DNA of 10,538 nt from CABRXV01 sp900754955 (GTDB lineage Bacteria; Actinomycetota; Coriobacteriia; Coriobacteriales; Eggerthellaceae). The stretch lies in the NCBI GenBank assembly GCA_902475005.1, contig CABRXV010000070.1, positions 1 through 10,538 of the forward strand, read 5' to 3'. Positions 6,224-10,538 of the stretch are shown in pieces. Within the stretch, counting starts at the first letter, position 1, and every line of letters starts with the position of its first letter. Under the pieces are notes generated by a model, which saw nothing but the letters and a program-made list of their open reading frames with translations, was not told the DNA's origin and searched no databases. Both the position numbers and the translations under genes were made by a program.

Positions 6224-6335
6224 CGTCCCCTGGCGCATGTGCTCACCAAGCGAGTTCCGCAGCGACGAAAAAGCCCAGTGGGCTTTTCCTGGAGCGAGGA
6301 CTGTTTGAGCGACTGAGCATATGCGCCAGGGGACG
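6224..6335 (-). repeat. Hairpin repeat element, copy B (inverted relative to A)
   Basis: A 22-bp outer inverted repeat with one mismatch (6224-6245 with 6314-6335) encloses 68 nt. Its tip hairpin is AAAAGCCC/GGGCTTTT (6269-6287), with triloop ACT on the minus strand, the same triloop as copy A. Read on the minus strand, its block at 6261-6241 is identical over 21 nt to 6134-6154 of copy A, and its block at 6318-6297 matches 6077-6098 at 21 of 22 positions. The outer and tip stems differ from copy A but stay paired. It starts 19 nt after the stop of the minus-strand transporter gene and is read in that gene's direction. Confidence 0.88.
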
Positions 6336-6354
6336 CCAGCAAAGCCGCAAGCAG

Positions 6355-7833
6355 CTACAGAAGCCCGAGCATTTGCCAGTAAGGCACCGACACCATGAGG
6401 CCGGCGAGGCAGATCACCATGTAGACACCGCAGTAGGCTGCCATCGGCGCATGGTCCACCATCCTGCCGTCAACCGAGTAGAAGGCCGCCATGTAGATGG
6501 GGTTCTGGTACTTCATGAACCACGGGTTGACCATCGCATACACGGCGAAACCGACGATCCACGGATTGACGCCGAGCGACACCGCCATCGGCGCCATAAA
6601 CGCCATGAAGATGTTGATGAACGCCATCTCCGAGGCGATGATGAAGCGGAGCACGAGCGTGACGAGCGCGATGCCGGCAACGAACGCGAACGGCGAGAAC
6701 GCGAGCTGGGCGAGCGCAGGTCCCACGAGCTCGACGACCCACGTGTCGATGCCCGTGTAGGAGAACACGTCGGCGAGCCCCATGACCGTGCCGATGAACA
6801 GCAGGCTCTCCCAGTTGAGCCCGTAGCGAAACTCCCTCGGCGCACACACGCGCAGCCCCAGAAGCGCCGCCACGCCCGCGAGACCCACGGCGGCAGACGG
6901 TACGCCGTGCAGCGGCTCGAGCACCCACAGCGCCACCGTGACGAGAATCACCACGAGCATGCGCTTCTCTTCCCTGCTCATCGGACCAAGCTCTTCGCTT
7001 CGAACAGCATGATCGGATGCGCTCCCCTCCTCCGCGAGGGAAGAGGCGTCTGCGTCGCCGTTAGAGCGTTCGACGCCGCGCACGTTCGCAGAAGCGGATT
7101 CAGCAACGACCTTCCTCTGCTTCGGCCCATACATGAGCAGAATGGCGACGAAGTTCAGCACGGTGACGAAAACGAACCAGGGCAGCGCCGCGATGAACCA
7201 GTTCACCATGTTGAAATGCTGCTGTACGTCTTCGGGGTAGAAGGCCAAAAGCGCATAGCCGATAACGCAGGCGCTGATGAAGAGCGGACCCACCGTGCGC
7301 ACGCCCGTGAGCGCGGCGAGGAACAGGCCGTTCATCTCGCGCGTTTTGGGCGCATACCCGAACGAGGTGCCGATGCCGAACGACAGCGGTGTGATGACGG
7401 CGAGCTTGGCCGACATGCTCGGGATGAGCGGGCCGATGACCGTGCCCGACGCGATGATCGCCGCCACCTGCGCCTTGAACGTGGCGGGGAACTTGCTTAA
7501 GACGGCATGCGTGATGCGCATGACAAGGCCGCTCTCCTTCATCCCCACGCCGAGGCCGAACGCAGCGAACAGCAGCCACCAGGTCTCCCCCGCAAACGAC
7601 GCGAGCACCGTCTCGGTGGGAACGCCCGCCACGGCGATGAAGAGCACCACCATGACGAAGGCGGTGACCATCTCGGGGAGCACGCCCGTGACCCACCACA
7701 CGATGGCGCCGAGCAGGATGCCGAGCGAACACACCGCCTGGGGCGAGAGCCCTTCAGGCCGCCACAGCAGAGCAACTGCGCAGCCGACGGCCACGCCGAG
7801 CGCGCCGAACGCCATTCTCTTGACCCTGCTCAT
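6355..7833 (-). CDS. DASS/SLC13-like anion:sodium symporter family membrane protein
   Basis: A 492-residue integral membrane protein with about a dozen hydrophobic segments in two halves (about residues 8-235 and 290-487). They are joined by a hydrophilic, acidic loop (about 238-290). The overall pattern, including GVLPEMVTAF (50-59), ETWWLLFAAFGLGVGMKESGL (83-103), GPLIPSMSAKLAVITPL (134-150) and the second-half copy FIIASEMAFINIFMAFMAP (397-415), resembles citrate/succinate/sulfate transporters of the divalent anion:Na+ symporter family. Substrate cannot be assigned. The two helix-break positions that usually read SNT(A) here read SMSA and SEMA, so substrate or ion coupling may differ. The ATG follows AGAAGGGGGA closely. 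It is downstream of the metallo-hydrolase gene by 40 nt and may share its transcript. Confidence 0.82.
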   Translation of the reverse strand: MSRVKRMAFGALGVAVGCAVALLWRPEGLSPQAVCSLGILLGAIVWWVTGVLPEMVTAFVMVVLFIAVAGVPTETVLASFAGETWWLLFAAFGLGVGMKESGLVMRITHAVLSKFPATFKAQVAAIIASGTVIGPLIPSMSAKLAVITPLSFGIGTSFGYAPKTREMNGLFLAALTGVRTVGPLFISACVIGYALLAFYPEDVQQHFNMVNWFIAALPWFVFVTVLNFVAILLMYGPKQRKVVAESASANVRGVERSNGDADASSLAEEGSASDHAVRSEELGPMSREEKRMLVVILVTVALWVLEPLHGVPSAAVGLAGVAALLGLRVCAPREFRYGLNWESLLFIGTVMGLADVFSYTGIDTWVVELVGPALAQLAFSPFAFVAGIALVTLVLRFIIASEMAFINIFMAFMAPMAVSLGVNPWIVGFAVYAMVNPWFMKYQNPIYMAAFYSVDGRMVDHAPMAAYCGVYMVICLAGLMVSVPYWQMLGLL

Positions 7834-7873
7834 TGCGATCCCCCTTCTGGTCCCCTGATGCGCGGTTGCGCCC

Positions 7874-8665
7874 CTAATCGACGCTCACAAGCATGCGCTG
7901 GCTCGCGCAGAGCACGCGCGCGCCATGGCCCTGCTGCGCAACTGCCTCCTCGAGCGCGCGTGTTGCGAGCGAGGGCAGATTGTTGTGCTCGGACAGGTGC
8001 ATCGCCACAACCGTCTCGAGCCGCGCCGACAGCAGCACCGCAAGCTCATCGGCCGCCTGGACGTTCGACAGGTGTCCGCGGTCGGATGCAACGCGCTTCT
8101 TGAGCTGATACGGATACGGCCCCTCCTCGAGCATGCGCACGTCATGGTTGCTCTCGAGCGCGAGAATACGCACGTTTTGCAGCGCCTCGTGGGCCTCGCC
8201 CGTCACAATTCCCGTGTCGGTCATGAAGCCGAGGGAGTCGCCGTCGGCGCTTTCGAAGCGGAACCCGCATGAGGCAGACGCATCGTGCGAGGTGCGGAAC
8301 GGCACGACCGACAGCCCGCCGAAGCCGAGCACCTCGTCGAGCGCAAGGCTACGCACATCGCACGTGTCGGCAAGCGCGCGCAAATCAGCGCAGCCATCGC
8401 GCACCGCATCGAGCGCGTAGATGGGCGGCGTGGACGCCTTGAGGCCGCGCGTGAGCACGCCGAGCCCCTTCGTGTGGTCGGTGTGGTCGTGCGTGACGAG
8501 GATGGCGTCGAGATGCGCGGGATCGACGCCCGCCTCGTTGCAGCGCGCGAGCACGTCGCGCTTGCAGATGCCGCAGTCGATGAGCACGGCACGATGCGAG
8601 GAGACGTCCTCCACCACGGCGGCGTTGCCCTTCGAGCCGCTTGCCAGAACGTGCAGAGCGAGCAT
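7874..8665 (-). CDS. Metallo-beta-lactamase-fold hydrolase, YycJ/WalJ-like
   Basis: A 263-residue protein with the HxHxDH metal motif THDHTDH (residues 58-64). It opens with MLALHVLASGSKGNAAVVED, the ASGSKGN opening typical of the YycJ/WalJ subgroup. Further metal-site candidates are the Asp of GFMTDTG (D150), H174 in ESNHD, H198 in GHLSN and H223 in MHLSEHNN. The pattern ALESNHD..ML..GPYP..LK.R..S..GHLSN is strongly conserved in this family. Related proteins are thought to be nucleases or phosphodiesterases; the substrate here is unknown. The ATG lies 4 nt after the stop of the PNP gene, indicating an operon. The frame continues upstream through the PNP gene in another register, which is a shadow, not an N-terminal extension. 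Confidence 0.9.
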   Translation of the reverse strand: MLALHVLASGSKGNAAVVEDVSSHRAVLIDCGICKRDVLARCNEAGVDPAHLDAILVTHDHTDHTKGLGVLTRGLKASTPPIYALDAVRDGCADLRALADTCDVRSLALDEVLGFGGLSVVPFRTSHDASASCGFRFESADGDSLGFMTDTGIVTGEAHEALQNVRILALESNHDVRMLEEGPYPYQLKKRVASDRGHLSNVQAADELAVLLSARLETVVAMHLSEHNNLPSLATRALEEAVAQQGHGARVLCASQRMLVSVD

Positions 8666-8669
8666 GGCG

Positions 8670-9554
8670 CTACGCGCACCCCTCGGACGCCTGAGCGCCG
8701 TGCGTCTCGCAGGACGCCTCCTGACCGAGACGCTCCACGATGCCCGTGATGAGACGGCAGAAGTCGGGGCCGCGACGTTGCGCCACCTCGAACACCTCCC
8801 CGTCGTCGGGGCTCGCACCGCCGACGCCACACGCCATGTTCGACACGAGCGAGATGCCGAGCACGCGCATGCCCACATGACGCGCCGCAATGACCTCCTC
8901 GACCACCGACATCGCCACGGTATCGGCACCCCACGCGCGAAACGCGCGGATCTCCGCCGGCGTCTCGAAGCTCGGCCCGAGCAGACCGAGGTAGACGCCC
9001 TCCTGCACGGAAATGTCCGCAGACTGCGCCACCTCGTGCGCGATCGCACGCAGGTGAGGGTCGTAGGCGTCAAGCATCGAGAAGAAGCGGAACGCCAGCC
9101 CGTCGGGATCCTGACCTGCAACGGGATTGCGACCCGTGAAGTTGATGTGATCGGACATGATGCAGAAGTCGCCCACCTCGTAGGCGGCGTTGATCGCACC
9201 GGCGGCGTTCGTGGTGATGAGCACCTCAACGCCGAGCTCGTGCATGATCCACACGGGGAACGCGACATCCTGCGCGCTGTAGCCCTCGTAACCGTGGAGG
9301 CGTCCCTGCATCGTCATGACCTCCACGCCGCCGAGCTGTCCGATGACGAAGCGGCCGACATGGCTCGTAGCGGTGGAGCACTTCATATGGGGAACATCGC
9401 CGAACGGCACGTGAAGCGCTCCCTCGACGCGCTCGGCAAGCGGGCCCAAACCGGAGCCGAGCACGATGCCGACACGCGGCTGTCGCTCACCCAGCTGCGT
9501 GCGCAGATAAGCGCACGCCTCGTCGAGGTTCGTCTTCAGTACGTTCTCTCCCAT
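8670..9554 (-). CDS. Purine nucleoside phosphorylase (trimeric PNP family)
   Basis: A 294-residue member of nucleoside phosphorylase family I. It cleaves purine ribonucleosides with phosphate to base plus ribose-1-phosphate for purine salvage. Motifs include the phosphate-binding loop VLGSGLGPLAE (31-41), GRLHGYEGY (84-92, with the phosphate-site Arg/His), ITTNAAGAIN (113-122), GPSFETPAEIRAFRAWGADTVAMSVVEEVIAARH (193-226) and ISLVSNMACG (234-243). E197 and N239 correspond to the purine-binding Glu and Asn of trimeric PNPs (E201 and N243 in the human enzyme). The open frame extends 60 codons further, to 9734. I chose the ATG at 9552-9554 because the conserved domain starts at once and AAAGGG lies about 10 nt upstream. 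It heads a run with the metallo-hydrolase gene (4-nt gap). Confidence 0.94.
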   Translation of the reverse strand: MGENVLKTNLDEACAYLRTQLGERQPRVGIVLGSGLGPLAERVEGALHVPFGDVPHMKCSTATSHVGRFVIGQLGGVEVMTMQGRLHGYEGYSAQDVAFPVWIMHELGVEVLITTNAAGAINAAYEVGDFCIMSDHINFTGRNPVAGQDPDGLAFRFFSMLDAYDPHLRAIAHEVAQSADISVQEGVYLGLLGPSFETPAEIRAFRAWGADTVAMSVVEEVIAARHVGMRVLGISLVSNMACGVGGASPDDGEVFEVAQRRGPDFCRLITGIVERLGQEASCETHGAQASEGCA

Positions 9555-9580
9555 ATCGCATGCCCTTTCGACCGCTTCAC

Positions 9581-9603
9581 GGCAGGCGCGCACGCGCGCT
9601 GCC
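9581..9603 (-). other. GC-rich hairpin in the PNP gene leader
   Basis: On the minus strand GGCAGCGCGC pairs with GCGCGCCTGCC (one bulged base, very small loop). It sits 27-49 nt upstream of the PNP start codon and no T-tract follows. It could shape the 5' UTR, or be chance in high-GC DNA. Confidence 0.3.
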
Positions 9604-9710
9604 GCATTTCGCAAACTTGAAAATGATAGCACGGAACAAGCCCCCGGCGTCTGCCGCAAGAACCGTCCGCGTAGAGCACGTTTGCGCAAAGTCGCGAAGC
9701 ACCGTTCCAC

Positions 9711-9716
9711 TATACT
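9711..9716 (+). promoter_or_regulatory. Putative -10 element for the OST-HTH gene
   Basis: TATACT lies 33 bp upstream of the start codon at 9749. It stands out in otherwise GC-rich sequence. No convincing -35 hexamer is found at 16-18 bp; the best alternative, TTGCGC at 9682-9687, is too far. The gene is divergent from PNP, so a promoter must lie in this roughly 190-bp gap. Confidence 0.4.
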
Positions 9717-9748
9717 GAGCAACAGCATATTCACATGAAGGAGCAGCC

Positions 9749-10538
9749 ATGAATCCCGACGATGCCATCAGCCTCGAAGCCGCCCAACGGGTCTACCGTA
9801 TTCTCAACGAAAAACTGACCGTCCGCGAGGATGTTCCTCTCGCAACCATCGGCGGCGTCCTGCACAGCGCCGGCATCACGCCCCAGCAGTTCGGCTACAG
9901 CAAGCTCAAGCCGTTCCTGTTCTCTTTCGACATCGAGCAGGAGTACGGCTTCCTTACGTTCAAGGAGGAGCTCTGCAGCGGCTGCCCGCAAACGTTCGCA
10001 ACGATCTTCCGCCGTCCTGGATGGGACGACGACGAACCTGCGCCGTGCGAGCCCGTCGAGCAGGAAGGTGACCGCATCACCGATACGCCCATTGCGCAGG
10101 AACCTGATGACATCGCCGATGAGCTCGTTGCGAACAAGCCCGCGGGAAGCACGCCCGAGATCAACGAGAACGCCGAGCTCATGGCCGCGCTCAACGCGGC
10201 GCTCGGAATCGCCAGCGCACAGGACGATGATCGCGACGACGATCGCGACGACAGCTACGCGGAATCCATCGACGCTGCCGCCGATCCCGCGCCCGAACCT
10301 GAACCCGAGCCTGTGCCCGCGATGACGCAGACGCTGCCCGCGGAAACCGTCGCTCCCGCAACGGAGCCGACGATCCTCGCAACCGAAACCGCCGATCCCG
10401 CCGAGACCGAGCCGGCACCTGCGCCGCACGCGACCGGGCACGCAGACCAGCACGCGCCCGCGCAGACGGCAAGCGAAAACGCCTCCCAAACCACGCCTGC
10501 GCCGAACAAGGAGCCCCTGCCCGCCGCGCGCCCGGCGG
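9749..10538 (+). CDS. OST-HTH/LOTUS-like domain protein with long acidic Pro/Ala-rich tail (partial, runs off right edge)
   Basis: The open frame from ATG 9749 runs 263 codons to the window end without a stop. AAGGAG lies 5 nt before the start. Residues about 1-75 are globular. The stretch VPLATIGGVLHSAGITPQQFGYSKLKPFLFSF followed by EYGFLTF resembles the OST-HTH/LOTUS winged-helix domain (hydrophobic lead, L..IG..L, the FGYSKLKPFL signature), a family linked to RNA binding. From about residue 90 the sequence is low-complexity and acidic, probably disordered: an Asp/Arg stretch QDDDRDDDRDDS (157-168), then Pro-Glu-Pro-Glu runs and Ala/Pro/Thr repeats. A second domain may lie beyond the edge; I cannot see it. 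A Cys pair (CSGC) follows the domain. The domain call rests on motif resemblance, not a search. Confidence 0.75.
   Translation, partial: MNPDDAISLEAAQRVYRILNEKLTVREDVPLATIGGVLHSAGITPQQFGYSKLKPFLFSFDIEQEYGFLTFKEELCSGCPQTFATIFRRPGWDDDEPAPCEPVEQEGDRITDTPIAQEPDDIADELVANKPAGSTPEINENAELMAALNAALGIASAQDDDRDDDRDDSYAESIDAAADPAPEPEPEPVPAMTQTLPAETVAPATEPTILATETADPAETEPAPAPHATGHADQHAPAQTASENASQTTPAPNKEPLPAARPA

Larger units (their letters stand above)
6048..6354. other. Intergenic region between convergent genes, filled by two inverted hairpin elements
   Basis: 307 bases separate the stop of the gamma carbonic anhydrase-like gene from the stop of the minus-strand transporter gene. About 220 of these are the two related hairpin elements annotated separately. 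The 53-base spacer between them (6171-6223) and the short flanks show no gene. Neither element is followed by a T-tract in its own direction, so I do not call a classical intrinsic terminator. Short frames across this region are made of the repeat and have no support as genes. Confidence 0.8.

Noticed and set aside
6061..6335. CRISPR array or tRNA genes in the repeat region
   Set aside because: There are only two copies, in inverted orientation, with hairpin arms. There are no regular direct repeats with unique spacers and no cloverleaf.
6012..6342. Short minus-strand frames inside the hairpin repeat region
   Set aside because: They are translations of the palindromic repeats with no ribosome site or domain.
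5983..7500. Plus-strand 505-codon frame across the repeats and opposite the transporter
   Set aside because: Its sequence is Arg/His/Glu-rich antisense noise, and the hydrophobic transporter on the minus strand is the real gene.
8666..9268. N-terminal extension of the metallo-beta-lactamase protein to 464 residues
   Set aside because: The added part is an out-of-register reading of the PNP gene (Arg/Ser-rich). The family start is MLALHVLASGSKGN at 8665.
9555..9734. Sixty-residue N-terminal extension of PNP
   Set aside because: It is Arg/Cys-rich with no family match. The ATG at 9554 has a ribosome site and the right length.

Overview
The window is high-GC DNA with dense coding, short or overlapping gene junctions and strong Shine-Dalgarno sites. 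The gene families and codon style fit an actinobacterial chromosome, most likely a gut-type Coriobacteriia (Eggerthellaceae-like). That placement is an inference from general resemblance; no rRNA or other taxonomic marker is present.

Layout. (1) Positions 1-4717, minus strand: a branched-chain amino acid operon in the order promoter, T-box-like leader with terminator, ilvD, ilvB, ilvN, then ilvC, which runs off the left edge. ilvD/ilvB overlap by 4 nt and ilvB/ilvN by 1 nt, so the dehydratase and both acetolactate synthase subunits should be translationally coupled. (2) 4744-5446: a perfect 13-bp palindrome, then a plus-strand YefM/YoeB-type toxin-antitoxin pair. Its promoter spacer carries two small palindromes laid out like a YefM operator. 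(3) 5514-6047, plus: a gamma-class carbonic anhydrase-like hexapeptide-repeat protein. (4) 6048-6354: a 307-bp gap between convergent genes. It holds two copies, in inverted orientation, of a roughly 110-bp hairpin element. Inner blocks are nearly identical, while the outer and tip stems differ in sequence but stay self-complementary. (5) 6355-9554, minus: purine nucleoside phosphorylase, a YycJ/WalJ-like metallo-beta-lactamase hydrolase and a DASS/SLC13-like transporter, spaced 4 and 40 nt apart and plausibly one transcript. (6) 9749 to the right edge, plus: a partial protein with an N-terminal OST-HTH/LOTUS-like domain and a long acidic Pro/Ala-rich tail.

How the parts work together. IlvB+IlvN make acetolactate from pyruvate, IlvC isomerises and reduces it, and IlvD dehydrates the diol to the 2-keto acid precursors of valine and isoleucine. 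The T-box-like leader should tie transcription to charging of one tRNA. By position its specifier reads GCC (Ala), not the Ile/Val/Leu codon one would expect, and its tRNA-binding bulge is non-canonical. The two observations most worth following are this unusual leader and the covarying inverted hairpin pair at 6061-6335.
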